Origin: Candidatus Microthrix subdominans | GTDB taxonomy: Bacteria; Actinomycetota; Acidimicrobiia; Acidimicrobiales; Microtrichaceae | Direction: 5' to 3' | Assembly: GCA_016719385.1 (NCBI GenBank) | Contig: JADJZA010000005.1 | Coordinates: 8,704 to 72,703, forward strand | Length of the DNA: 64,000 nt | In this document: piece by piece, positions 33,590 to 40,737 of the stretch | How positions within the stretch are numbered: the first letter of the stretch is position 1 | Layout: the number at the start of each line of letters is the position of its first letter | The notes under the pieces: generated by a model | What the model saw: the letters and a program-made list of their open reading frames with translations, nothing else | What the model was told of the DNA's origin: nothing | Databases searched by the model: none | Position numbers and translations under genes: made by a program

Positions 33590-33616
33590 GGGCGGGGGCA
33601 CTTGGTGCCCCCGCCC
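33590..33616 (-). terminator. Rho-independent terminator
   Basis: 12-base perfect GC arms (33,590-33,601 and 33,605-33,616) with a 3-base loop, followed on the minus strand by CTTTGGG. It lies between the genes starting at 33,944 and 33,547. Confidence 0.7.
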
Positions 33617-33644
33617 GAGTGGGCCTCCTCTCTGTTGCGGCAGC

Positions 33645-33944
33645 TCAACCAGCGGACACCTGCTCGGTTAGCGTCACCAGCCCGAGGCGGACCAGCGCTG
33701 CGCTCGTGTTCAAGAACACCCGGTGGCCAATCTTGTCGGTTGACTGCCCGAACTCGGCTAGCACCTCCTGCGCCAGCTCTGCAGCAACCCCGTCAGCGGT
33801 GGGGTCCACTCGGCGGCGCTTGGCGACCGTCAGCACCAGACCGACCAGCTCATTGTGCCAGGTGCGTGCCTCGTCGTCTGTGAGTAGTTCGACTCGGTTC
33901 CGGACGTCTTGGCTGGTGAACGCCTCGGCTGCTGTCTTGCTCAT
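33645..33944 (-). CDS. Hypothetical protein, 99 residues
   Basis: MSKTAAEAFTSQDVRNRVELLTDDEARTWHNELVGLVLTVAKRRRVDP..., all helical. It stands alone between promoter copy 5 and the hairpin at 33,590, so it is probably transcribed as a single-gene message. No family recognised. Confidence 0.55.
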   Translation of the reverse strand: MSKTAAEAFTSQDVRNRVELLTDDEARTWHNELVGLVLTVAKRRRVDPTADGVAAELAQEVLAEFGQSTDKIGHRVFLNTSAALVRLGLVTLTEQVSAG

Positions 33945-34021
33945 TCTGGGCCTCCTCAGGCTCGGGGCGCTTGCTGCGCTCCCTCTAAAGTAAGTGTAAC
34001 CCACGCGTTAGCGCTGCGCAA
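33945..34021 (-). promoter_or_regulatory. Repeated promoter-operator-leader cassette, copy 5
   Basis: TTGCGC (34,021-34,016), 17 bases, TACACT (33,998-33,993); operator TAAC-GCGTGG-GTTA. The leader hairpin is GGAGCGC-AGCAA-GCGCCCC with one mismatch, followed by CCTGAGGAGG before the ATG at 33,944. Confidence 0.82.
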
Positions 34022-34030
34022 GGGGGGGGC

Positions 34031-34432
34031 TCAGATTCCGAGGGGGCACGGCCTCGTCGGAGCGTCGAGCCGCTCAGGGAGAGGAACCCCCGCCGTGCTC
34101 GGGTTCGGCAACTCGGCAGCGGGAATCTCAGGGTCGTACCGCTCGGGGTCATAGAAGACACGACGCCACCCTGTCGGCTCGTCCTGCAGCACTGGGGTCC
34201 ACTCCCACAGCACCTCGAAGCAGAGAGCCCCTGGCCGCTCGACGTCCGACTGCGGGAACAACGGGTGCCCCAGCTTGACGGGCAGCGCCAAGTCGGCCTG
34301 AGTCGTGGGGCGGGGCCGCTCACGCTGAGCAGTGACGTAGACGTCAGCACCACTCACCACGAGCACCAAGACGACGTAGCCAAGGAGGATGCCCAACAGC
34401 AGCCGGACTCGGTGCGGTGCAAGTGGGTTCAC
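34031..34432 (-). CDS. Membrane-anchored small protein
   Basis: 133 residues, GTG start in a GTGA overlap with the FtsK-like gene. One membrane helix at 10-30 (LLLGILLGYVVLVLVVSGADV), then a Pro-rich soluble part with no recognised domain. Coupling to the translocase suggests a partner at the membrane; inference. Confidence 0.55.
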   Translation of the reverse strand: MNPLAPHRVRLLLGILLGYVVLVLVVSGADVYVTAQRERPRPTTQADLALPVKLGHPLFPQSDVERPGALCFEVLWEWTPVLQDEPTGWRRVFYDPERYDPEIPAAELPNPSTAGVPLPERLDAPTRPCPLGI

Positions 34433-36327
34433 GCGCTCAGCTCCTCGTCGTTGTGCTCGTGCTCGCGCTCGTGTGTCGCGTAAACGCGTCGGCCATTCAG
34501 CCCGCGCCGCACCAACCCAGCCTTCTCGAGCGCTGCGACGTTTGATGTCCAGTGCGACTCGCTCATGTTGCCCAGATGTTTCCGGCCGTGCATCGGTCGC
34601 AAACCCTCGGGCCCGGCTGCTGCGACCGCGTCCCAGACGTTGCCGGCCCGAGTCACGCCGCTCTGCACCAGAGCTGCGAGTTGGTTAGTTGGCCTGATGA
34701 GACGGGCGGGGCGAGCGGGCGGGATGCGTCCACGCGCGGTCCCGTCTCTAGGGGGCCCATAGGAGGTGGGCTCAGAAGCGCCTTCGTGGCGGTCCTCTGG
34801 CGGTTCGGAGGTGTCGTCGTGGCGGCTGGGTGGCACCAACCTGGCACCAGGCTGGCGGTTACCTCGTGCTAGTTCAGCAGCAGCGTTCACGGTCTTGTTG
34901 TCGAGCCAGTAGGTGCGAGCCCGCGTCCAAGAACCAGTGGACCCTCTCGCGTGCACATGACCCGCCGTAGCAGGCTTAGCGGGTGGCAGTTTGTGCAGCG
35001 GTGCCTCAGCGCTGCACCCACCAGTAATGACGTGCGCGTGGACTGGGTTCTCTGCTTTGTAGCCCACCTTCTGCGGAATGTTGTTTCCCAACTGTGTTGG
35101 AACAGCCGCCTTCTCTGGGTGCTGTGTTGCAACCATCATCACCACACCAGCGGCGCGGGCTTTCTCAGCCACCTTGATTGCTCGCGTGATTGAGGCTGGG
35201 TCTGCGAACACGTCACGCGCTTCGTCGATAACAACCAGCACCATCGGACCGTCAGCACGCGTCCACTGACGTTGCCCGTTTCCAATCTGGCGCAGCCTGT
35301 CACGCATCACACCGTGAACTTGGCGCATGAACTCCACCCACAGCTCCGCGGTTGCCTCGGCTGCTTCGTCCTCGTCGTCGATGTCTGGAGGCTCAGCGAA
35401 CACGGTTGCTGCGTTGGCCCACATACCCAGCTCGACGCCTTCTTTGGGGTCAGCGATCCACAGTTCGATATCGCCAGAGGCGATCCATGGTGCAGCGTGG
35501 GCTAGCACTGCTTGGACACCGGACGACTTGCCCGACCCTGACATGCCACCGAACAGGGTGTGCTGCCAGTCGAGGTACAAGACTGATCCTTTGTCGGTGA
35601 GTCCGAGCGGGATACGCGTCGGCTTTGACGACTGGCGTTCGGGCACCCCTGGGTAAGGGATCGGTTTGCTCAGGAAGTCGCGGGGCGACTCAACCTCCAC
35701 GACAACCTCGCCGGCGTGCTTCCCACCCCTGACGTTGATGTTGTTGAGTGGACGCCCAAGCACAGACGACAGCTTCATGCCGATCTCGTCGAACGGTGGC
35801 ACTGCGCCACGCGGCCAACGCACTGCGAGAGACACGCCACGCGCCTCGTTGCTCTCGGGGAAGAACAGCTTGCGGATCTGCATCAGCTTGGTTGACGGCC
35901 ACCCAGCATGCTCGTTGATTTCTGGCCACGCCTTGCGGATCGCCAGCCTTGACTGCCACCACGCCCAACGCTCCCAGCTGCCCAGCATCTTTGTTGACAC
36001 AGCCAGGAACGCTGCAACAATCACAGACACCCCCAGCTTGCTTGGCTCAGCCCCGTAGATCAGACCTGCCCCGGCTGCTGCGACAGGTACCGCGAGTCGG
36101 GGGTCACGAATGGGAGTCCACCAGCGGCCGTCCCCAAACAGGATGAACACCCCGGCTGTTGTTGCAACAGCTGACCCCTCGGGTGTGATGTACGCGATGG
36201 CGACTGTGAGTGCGAGAGTGGCCCAGAGCCAAGCGGAGCGCACGAGCGCAGCCAGCAGCAGCTTGCCAGGGCGAGCGGGCATTATGCGGCGGCTCAGGGG
36301 CCGGCGGCGGCGTGATCGAATGCTCAT
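34429..36327 (-). CDS. FtsK/TraB-like membrane DNA translocase
   Basis: 632 residues from ATG 36327 (ATGA overlap with the HNH gene). Two or three membrane segments lie at about 25-90. A central ATPase has Walker A GGMSGSGKSSGVQAVL near 260 and Walker B MVLVVIDEARDVF near 365, followed by VVMMVATQHPEKAAVPTQLGNNIPQKVGY, typical of the FtsK/HerA class. The C-terminus has a winged helix (NVAALEKAGLVRRGLNGRRVYAT), placed like the FtsK gamma domain or TraB DNA-recognition domain. Such pumps move double-stranded DNA. In actinobacteria the TraB type drives plasmid transfer. It is unusual in a tailed phage. Confidence 0.8.
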   Translation of the reverse strand: MSIRSRRRRPLSRRIMPARPGKLLLAALVRSAWLWATLALTVAIAYITPEGSAVATTAGVFILFGDGRWWTPIRDPRLAVPVAAAGAGLIYGAEPSKLGVSVIVAAFLAVSTKMLGSWERWAWWQSRLAIRKAWPEINEHAGWPSTKLMQIRKLFFPESNEARGVSLAVRWPRGAVPPFDEIGMKLSSVLGRPLNNINVRGGKHAGEVVVEVESPRDFLSKPIPYPGVPERQSSKPTRIPLGLTDKGSVLYLDWQHTLFGGMSGSGKSSGVQAVLAHAAPWIASGDIELWIADPKEGVELGMWANAATVFAEPPDIDDEDEAAEATAELWVEFMRQVHGVMRDRLRQIGNGQRQWTRADGPMVLVVIDEARDVFADPASITRAIKVAEKARAAGVVMMVATQHPEKAAVPTQLGNNIPQKVGYKAENPVHAHVITGGCSAEAPLHKLPPAKPATAGHVHARGSTGSWTRARTYWLDNKTVNAAAELARGNRQPGARLVPPSRHDDTSEPPEDRHEGASEPTSYGPPRDGTARGRIPPARPARLIRPTNQLAALVQSGVTRAGNVWDAVAAAGPEGLRPMHGRKHLGNMSESHWTSNVAALEKAGLVRRGLNGRRVYATHEREHEHNDEELSA

Positions 36328-36854
36328 GTGATCGTGAACCCTCCGTAGACGACAGCTACCGCGACACCAGCGGGCCAGAGCGCCCACACTGGCCAGTCGG
36401 CGGGGCCGGGGATAAATAGGACTGCTTGGCCTCGGCGCGTGACTCGATCTGACAGGCTGATATTGCACGAGGCGCAGAGTGCCCGGTAGTTCCAGCGTTT
36501 GTTTGGCCCTCCCCACGACCACGCCCATACGTGGTGCAGGTGCTCACTTACTTTCGTCCAGCACATACGGCACCGGCGAGGCGACCCGAACCTGTTGGTC
36601 ATCACCTTCTCTCGGTCCTCTGCTGTGATCGGACCTCGTGAGCTGCTTGACCGTCCGTGGAGAGTGTTACTCAACCGGCGCGCTGCACGGCGTGGTCTCA
36701 TCGCAAGGAAGCGCAGCAGCCAAACGGTGTAGAACGCCAGCCACAGTCCAGCAAGCGCAGCCACAGCGGGCCCGTTGGCTGTAAACCTGAGCACTGCGAT
36801 CGGGGCTGCTGTGATCGCTGCCCACTCGACCATGAACTGGCCGGCGCGTTTCAT
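36324..36854 (-). CDS. Membrane-associated HNH endonuclease-like protein
   Basis: 176 residues. Two hydrophobic segments lie at about 13-55 (FMVEWAAITAAPIAVLRF, VAALAGLWLAFYTVWLL). An HNH-type zinc-knuckle domain follows, CRMCWTKVSEHLHHVWAWSWGG...NYRALCASCNISLSD, with two CxxC pairs and the LHHV histidines. The last 30 residues contain another hydrophobic stretch. The pairing of membrane helices with HNH and coupling to the FtsK-like gene are unusual. Confidence 0.7.
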   Translation of the reverse strand: MKRAGQFMVEWAAITAAPIAVLRFTANGPAVAALAGLWLAFYTVWLLRFLAMRPRRAARRLSNTLHGRSSSSRGPITAEDREKVMTNRFGSPRRCRMCWTKVSEHLHHVWAWSWGGPNKRWNYRALCASCNISLSDRVTRRGQAVLFIPGPADWPVWALWPAGVAVAVVYGGFTIT

Positions 36855-36855
36855 G

Positions 36856-37206
36856 TCACTCGCTTTCGGTGCTGGCGAGGCTCTGCGCAGCAACGAGCTT
36901 GTAAACACTCAACACGTCGTCAGTGTGCAGCACGGTCGGGACACGGCCGGGAGTGGTTGCTCGGGTGACCATCGCACTGGGAACCTTGAACTGCTCGTTC
37001 AGCTCCTCGCGGGTCGCGTCCGAGGTGTGGTAGCCGAACACAAGGTCGTCTGCCACGCGCTGTGCAGCCTCGAGCAGGTTGGCATGCGCGGCTTTGAACG
37101 CGTCGACTGCAGCCAGTGCGTCCCGGCGTCGCTGGTCTACCGCTTCGGTGTTGACCAGGGTGACAGCGTCGAACAGTGGGTGCTTGAAGTAGTTCCGTAG
37201 GCTCAT
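36856..37206 (-). CDS. Hypothetical protein, 116 residues
   Basis: MSLRNYFKHPLFDAVTLVNTEAVDQRRRDALAAVDAFK..., with a possible helix-turn-helix in the middle (TREELNEQFKVPSAMVTRAT). ATG 37206 was chosen; GTG 37215 is possible. A 10-base inverted repeat lies just upstream and may be an operator. First gene of the HNH/translocase operon. Confidence 0.5.
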   Translation of the reverse strand: MSLRNYFKHPLFDAVTLVNTEAVDQRRRDALAAVDAFKAAHANLLEAAQRVADDLVFGYHTSDATREELNEQFKVPSAMVTRATTPGRVPTVLHTDDVLSVYKLVAAQSLASTESE

Positions 37207-37218
37207 GGTGAGCACCCT

Positions 37219-37256
37219 AGTGCTAGTGCAGTGACACCTGATAGCCCACTAGCACT
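37219..37256 (-). promoter_or_regulatory. Inverted repeat before the translocase operon
   Basis: AGTGCTAGTG and its complement CACTAGCACT (37,219-37,228 and 37,247-37,256) separated by 18 bases, directly upstream of the 37,206 gene. Could be an operator or a leader hairpin. It differs from the palindrome of the repeated promoters. Confidence 0.45.
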
Positions 37257-37274
37257 CTGATGAGTGCGGGACAG

Positions 37275-37517
37275 CTAGAACGGGTCGTCCGGGGCGCGGC
37301 TGATCGCAGCTCGCACACCTGCGCCAGAGAGCCCCGTTCGCCCAGCTAGTTCGGCGTGAGTGAACGTCCCCGAGCGGTTGAGGCGCCTCATCAAGCGGTC
37401 CCGCTCGCCGCGGATTTCAGCGGCAGCGTGGAGGGTCATGTTGAGGCTCTCAACGAGCGAAGACAGCGCCTCGCTGCCGTGCGCTCGTGCTTCTGCTCGA
37501 TCAGCTGGGGCGCTCAC
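37275..37517 (-). CDS. Small helix-turn-helix protein
   Basis: 80 residues. Residues 1-45 are helical (LVESLNMTLHAAAEIRGERDRLMRRLNR). Residues 53-72 read HAELAGRTGLSGAGVRAAIS, a good helix-turn-helix. GTG start in a GTGA overlap. Candidate regulator; which sites it binds is unknown. Confidence 0.55.
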   Translation of the reverse strand: MSAPADRAEARAHGSEALSSLVESLNMTLHAAAEIRGERDRLMRRLNRSGTFTHAELAGRTGLSGAGVRAAISRAPDDPF

Positions 37518-38107
37518 TCCCCGCCCCCGCTGTCGCCGCCCGCAGCCGGCCCAGCAGAGCCGCCCGGGCTCCCTGTACCAGCAGTGCTCGACGTGCCCTG
37601 CTGCTGCGGGGCAGCCCGCTGCTCAGCGGCTCGCTCTCGGAACCCTGCAGCGACGCTCGCTCCTTTGGGGTTGCCGGCCTCCACAAAGTCGGCTAACTCG
37701 TCCCAGTTGACTGGGACTGTGGGAAGACCGCGAGCAGCGGGGTCCACCCCTCGTCCTGTGGTGGCGCTCACCCGACGACGCTCCACAGTCGTCGTCAGCT
37801 CTGACAGGCCGCGGCGCAAACCGATCGTGCCATCCTTGTCAGCGCAGAGCCCGAGATCGGACGCCTTGGCCAAGAAGTCGGGGCCCGGTTCGTAGCCCTG
37901 ACTGATCCCTTCTTCCCATAGCTCACGAGCACGGGCCAGCTTGAGCCCTCGGAACAGCAGCCCGAGGTTTTCGGCCTGTTGGATCGCTTCGCGGCACCGC
38001 GATTCGGCGTCCTCGCCGGTAAACCAATCAGACAAACGGCCGGACGCGCGGCCTCGAGCCGGACGTCCAGCTGAGTGGCCAGTGACTGTAATGATGCTGC
38101 GCGCCAT
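37514..38107 (-). CDS. Hypothetical protein with Gly/Ala/Ser-rich tail
   Basis: 197 residues from ATG 38107; GTG 38137 is an alternative. The N-terminal 120 residues are helical (CREAIQQAENLGLLFRGLKLARARELWEEG). The last 45 are low-complexity (TGSPGGSAGPAAGGDSGGGE). No family recognised. Confidence 0.5.
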   Translation of the reverse strand: MARSIITVTGHSAGRPARGRASGRLSDWFTGEDAESRCREAIQQAENLGLLFRGLKLARARELWEEGISQGYEPGPDFLAKASDLGLCADKDGTIGLRRGLSELTTTVERRRVSATTGRGVDPAARGLPTVPVNWDELADFVEAGNPKGASVAAGFRERAAEQRAAPQQQGTSSTAGTGSPGGSAGPAAGGDSGGGE

Positions 38108-38120
38108 GCGCGCCAAGGTA

Positions 38121-38408
38121 TCACCCGCTGGTGTCACACTGTTTCTCGTACCGGCGCAGGTCGCGGGTGACCTTCATTGGGGTGAGCGAGCTACACGCTT
38201 GCAAGATGATCCGGTTCGGGATGCCCATTTCGTGCACAGCGTCCCCGATCAGCTGGGTTCGCAGAGCGATCGCAGCTTTCTCGGCTGCTACCGCCTCCTC
38301 GTAGGCGACTGCTGCAGCTTCAATCTTTGCGAGGTACAGCGCGTGAGCCTGGAGCATCTGCTCATCTGTGGGCTTCGCTGCTGGGGTTGGGGCGATGTCG
38401 GTGGTCAT
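38121..38408 (-). CDS. Helical hypothetical protein, 95 residues
   Basis: MTTDIAPTPAAKPTDEQMLQAHALYLAKIEAAAVAYEEAVAAEKAA..., a single long helix or coiled coil followed by IPNRIILQACSSLTPMKVTRDLRRYEKQ. Behind a reduced form of the shared ribosome block (CCTGAGGAG). No family recognised. Confidence 0.5.
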   Translation of the reverse strand: MTTDIAPTPAAKPTDEQMLQAHALYLAKIEAAAVAYEEAVAAEKAAIALRTQLIGDAVHEMGIPNRIILQACSSLTPMKVTRDLRRYEKQCDTSG

Positions 38409-38420
38409 TCTGGGAACTCC

Positions 38421-38744
38421 TCAGGGTTGGTGGTTGGGGGATCGGCTGAGCACGTCAAGGAAAAACACGGAGTCGACGACTCCGACTGTGAGACAGGTGG
38501 GACGCCGGTTTCGTTTCTCCCACCACAGAGCAGCGAACTTGCCACCCGCCGGGCTGAGATCGACTCGACGTTTGTTGTCCGGAGAGACCCACCCGGGGAC
38601 GCCGTTGTCGTGCCAACCAGCATGCTTGAGCGCCACCTGGAACTCGTCACGTTGGGTGTCCTCCTCGGCGGGGTCGTCAGGATCTGACCAGTTGCACTGA
38701 TCGGGGGTGGGGTTCATAATGATCGAGGCTCTCCAGCTGCTCAT
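38421..38744 (-). CDS. Hypothetical protein, 107 residues
   Basis: MSSWRASIIMNPTPDQCNWSDPDDPAEEDTQRDEFQVALKHAGW..., with beta strands (GVPGWVSPDNKRRVDLS, KFAALWWEKRNRRP). An AAAGG ribosome site precedes ATG 38744. No family recognised. Confidence 0.5.
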   Translation of the reverse strand: MSSWRASIIMNPTPDQCNWSDPDDPAEEDTQRDEFQVALKHAGWHDNGVPGWVSPDNKRRVDLSPAGGKFAALWWEKRNRRPTCLTVGVVDSVFFLDVLSRSPNHQP

Positions 38745-38781
38745 ATCAAACCTTTCGTGAAGTAACGCGTGGATGAGTGTA
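38745..38781 (-). promoter_or_regulatory. Degenerate copy of the repeated promoter
   Basis: TACACT (38,781-38,776) preceded by GCGTT as in the other copies, but without a good -35 and with only half-sites of the palindrome: GCGTTACACT, then GCGTTACTTC downstream. No start-associated hairpin or CCTGAGGAGG follows. Weak or relic promoter. Confidence 0.4.
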
Positions 38782-38806
38782 ACGCACGAGTAGCACACCC
38801 AGTGGC

Positions 38807-39337
38807 TCAGCGGTCGGGGTTGGGTGGGAGCGGATCGTCAACGTCTGGGATCTTGCCGGGGGGCAGGTTGCCGGCAGCCCACCATTCCCCGAGGCCCTTC
38901 TCGATGCGAGAGAGGGGACGGACTGTGACTTCAACGCCCTCAGCTCCAGTGGTGCTGAGGTACTTGAAGACGTGGAGCACGGACACCAGAGCGTCGTCGC
39001 TCATAATGATCTTGGACATTGAATCGAGCACTGAGCGGGTCAACTTGTCAGCGTCGGGGGTGGTCCACCACAGCCAACGCCACCGCGGGTACGACTTGGG
39101 TTTCTTCTTCCAGAACACGAGCGTCACCTCAACAGGACCGTCGATTGGCTGAGTGAGCCCGTTCTTGGTGGCCCACAGCTGCGCCTCAGTTGCGACCATT
39201 GCGCGCCACGCCTTGTGGGTGCCTCGCTTTCCTAGCGACTCTGACTCGACGCGTCCCTTCCCGAACGGGGCCTTTGATCCCTGGGGGCGAGCCTCACCGA
39301 ACGCTGTGAAGTGAATGTGCCCGTCGCCGGCTGCCAT
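38807..39337 (-). CDS. rusA: RusA-family Holliday junction resolvase
   Basis: 176 residues. Core RusA blocks are IHFTAFGEARPQGSKAP at the start, VEVTLVFWKKKPKSYP in the middle, and TTPDADKLTRSVLDSMSKI...MSDDALVS with the conserved Asp residues (PDADKL, DSM, SDDALV). It would cut recombination or replication intermediates before packaging. The start overlaps the stop of the methyltransferase gene by one base. Confidence 0.85.
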   Translation of the reverse strand: MAAGDGHIHFTAFGEARPQGSKAPFGKGRVESESLGKRGTHKAWRAMVATEAQLWATKNGLTQPIDGPVEVTLVFWKKKPKSYPRWRWLWWTTPDADKLTRSVLDSMSKIIMSDDALVSVLHVFKYLSTTGAEGVEVTVRPLSRIEKGLGEWWAAGNLPPGKIPDVDDPLPPNPDR

Positions 39338-40125
39338 TAGCGCTCCCCGTCAACGAGCGCTGTGACGAACCATCCGCCACTGCCGCTATCTCGATCAGGT
39401 TCGATGCTCAGCTCCCCGGGGACAACGTGGTAGCAGGTGTGCAGCGCTCGGAGCAGCTCGGGCAGCTCCTCGTCGACCGAGTAAATAAACTCGTCGCTCC
39501 GCTTAACTTTGGGCGCTGCGAACAGGGTTAGCGTCGAGTAGTTCTGGCGTGGTGTTTGCTGAGGCCCCCGGTGGCTCTGCGGCCTTGGGCGCGAGAGGTA
39601 ACGCCACTGGTTAACAACTCGCAGGTTGTGCCGGCGCTGAGCCCACGCTGTGACCGTGTCGTCGCCGGTAAACAGCTTGGCGCCGTCGATGCCCCTGCCC
39701 GTCTTGTGCAGCACGAGCCCACCCGGCTTGACGATGCGCACCGCCTCGTTTATGCCGGCCATGCCCAGCTCAACAATCGCGGCCGGCCGTTGTGATCCGG
39801 TTCCGTAGCGTTCGTCCATCGTCCACCCCGCCGGGGTTCCCTTTGGCATGTAGGGCGGATCGAACACCACTACGTCGAATGAGCTGTCAGGGAACGGGGC
39901 TGCTGTGAAGTCTCCGGCCACGTCGCCTCGTGCGCGAGGGTCGCCCACAGTGTTGAACATTCTGACTAGCTCGTCTGGCTGCCACTCCTTCCAGAAGGTC
40001 CCTCTCCCATTCGTGAGGTCGAGGATGCGCATCGAGCGGTCCAAGTAGAACGGGACGACTCCCTCCGCGATCAAGTGGCCATTGGTGCGCCACTGTTGAG
40101 CTGCCATTACGTCTGCTGCGCTCAT
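39337..40125 (-). CDS. DNA methyltransferase (DPPY class)
   Basis: 262 residues. SAM-binding start MRILDLTNGRGTFWKEW near 33, acidic turn and catalytic FDVVVFDPPYMPKG near 85-98 (motif IV DPPY, as in N6-adenine or N4-cytosine enzymes), then EAVRIVKPGGLVLHKTG. No target domain or cognate nuclease is evident, so it is probably a solitary phage methylase. The C-terminal 60 residues are unassigned. ATG 40125 is 1 base past the stop of the 42-residue gene. Confidence 0.8.
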   Translation of the reverse strand: MSAADVMAAQQWRTNGHLIAEGVVPFYLDRSMRILDLTNGRGTFWKEWQPDELVRMFNTVGDPRARGDVAGDFTAAPFPDSSFDVVVFDPPYMPKGTPAGWTMDERYGTGSQRPAAIVELGMAGINEAVRIVKPGGLVLHKTGRGIDGAKLFTGDDTVTAWAQRRHNLRVVNQWRYLSRPRPQSHRGPQQTPRQNYSTLTLFAAPKVKRSDEFIYSVDEELPELLRALHTCYHVVPGELSIEPDRDSGSGGWFVTALVDGER

Positions 40126-40126
40126 C

Positions 40127-40255
40127 TCAGTTCACCCTTTCAACAGCTCGGGCGTGACCGTCAACGACTTTCCCGGTGCGTTCGATCACCACGAGCGCAC
40201 CCAGCGGGAAAAGGTAGGCCCCGTTCGTGGGGGTTGGGGTAAAGGTGGTGGTCAT
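40127..40255 (-). CDS. 42-residue protein carrying a ParB-type DGHAR motif
   Basis: MTTTFTPTPTNGAYLFPLGALVVIERTG, then KVVDGHARAVERVN in outline. Starts from CTGAGGAGAACCCACCAAC in an ATGA overlap with the HNH gene. The block GKVVDGHAR is identical to the nucleotide-binding motif of the ParB-like protein at 30,726. Too short to fold as a ParB domain; a remnant or a micro-protein. Confidence 0.5.
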   Translation of the reverse strand: MTTTFTPTPTNGAYLFPLGALVVIERTGKVVDGHARAVERVN

Positions 40256-40737
40256 GTTGGTGGGTTCTCCTCAGGGTGTTTAATGGTGGTGCCGTACGTG
40301 CCGAGCAGCCGACCGAACGTCGGGTGGTGTCCAGTCCAAACGTGGTGGGCTCGGCACAGAGCGATGATGTTCTCGGGGTCGGTGGAGAGATCTCGGCGGG
40401 ACCCCTGGGTGGCCTTGTGCTGGGGGTCAACTCCGATCGTGCACTTGACAGCGAGCGCTGAGCTGAGCGCCTCGAGCACGTCGTCGCTTGGTGGCCCGTG
40501 TCTGCGCAGCTCTCTGGCGATTACGGGAAGCTGGCAGGTGTAGCGATCCCGGGCGAGCGCTATATCTTGTGCTGCGACGACAGCCTTGCGGTGCTCGGAC
40601 TGCTTGGGCGACACCGCTCGCAGAGCGGTCCGTCGCTGTAGCTGCCCGGTAGGTGCTGTGCTGCTCAGCGCAGACTGTTTGCGGTCGGCACGGGCTCGGA
40701 GCGGGGCTCTCCTGGGTGGCATCGGTGAGCGTCTCAT
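40252..40737 (-). CDS. HNH endonuclease
   Basis: 161 residues with a very basic N-terminus. The HNH fold is visible as YTCQLP..., CTIGVDPQHKATQGSRRDLSTDPENIIALCRAHHVWTGHHP, with the central DPQHKA histidine, the Asn of PENII and the final CRAHH. It ends with HPEENPPT. It lies between the clamp and the methyltransferase. Not adjacent to terminase, so a packaging role is less likely than a free-standing homing-type nuclease. Confidence 0.8.
   Translation of the reverse strand: MRRSPMPPRRAPLRARADRKQSALSSTAPTGQLQRRTALRAVSPKQSEHRKAVVAAQDIALARDRYTCQLPVIARELRRHGPPSDDVLEALSSALAVKCTIGVDPQHKATQGSRRDLSTDPENIIALCRAHHVWTGHHPTFGRLLGTYGTTIKHPEENPPT

Noticed and set aside
38761..38804. Ninth full copy of the promoter-operator cassette
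   Set aside because: The -10 and flanking GCGTT are present, but the -35, palindrome and leader block are missing; kept only as a degenerate copy.
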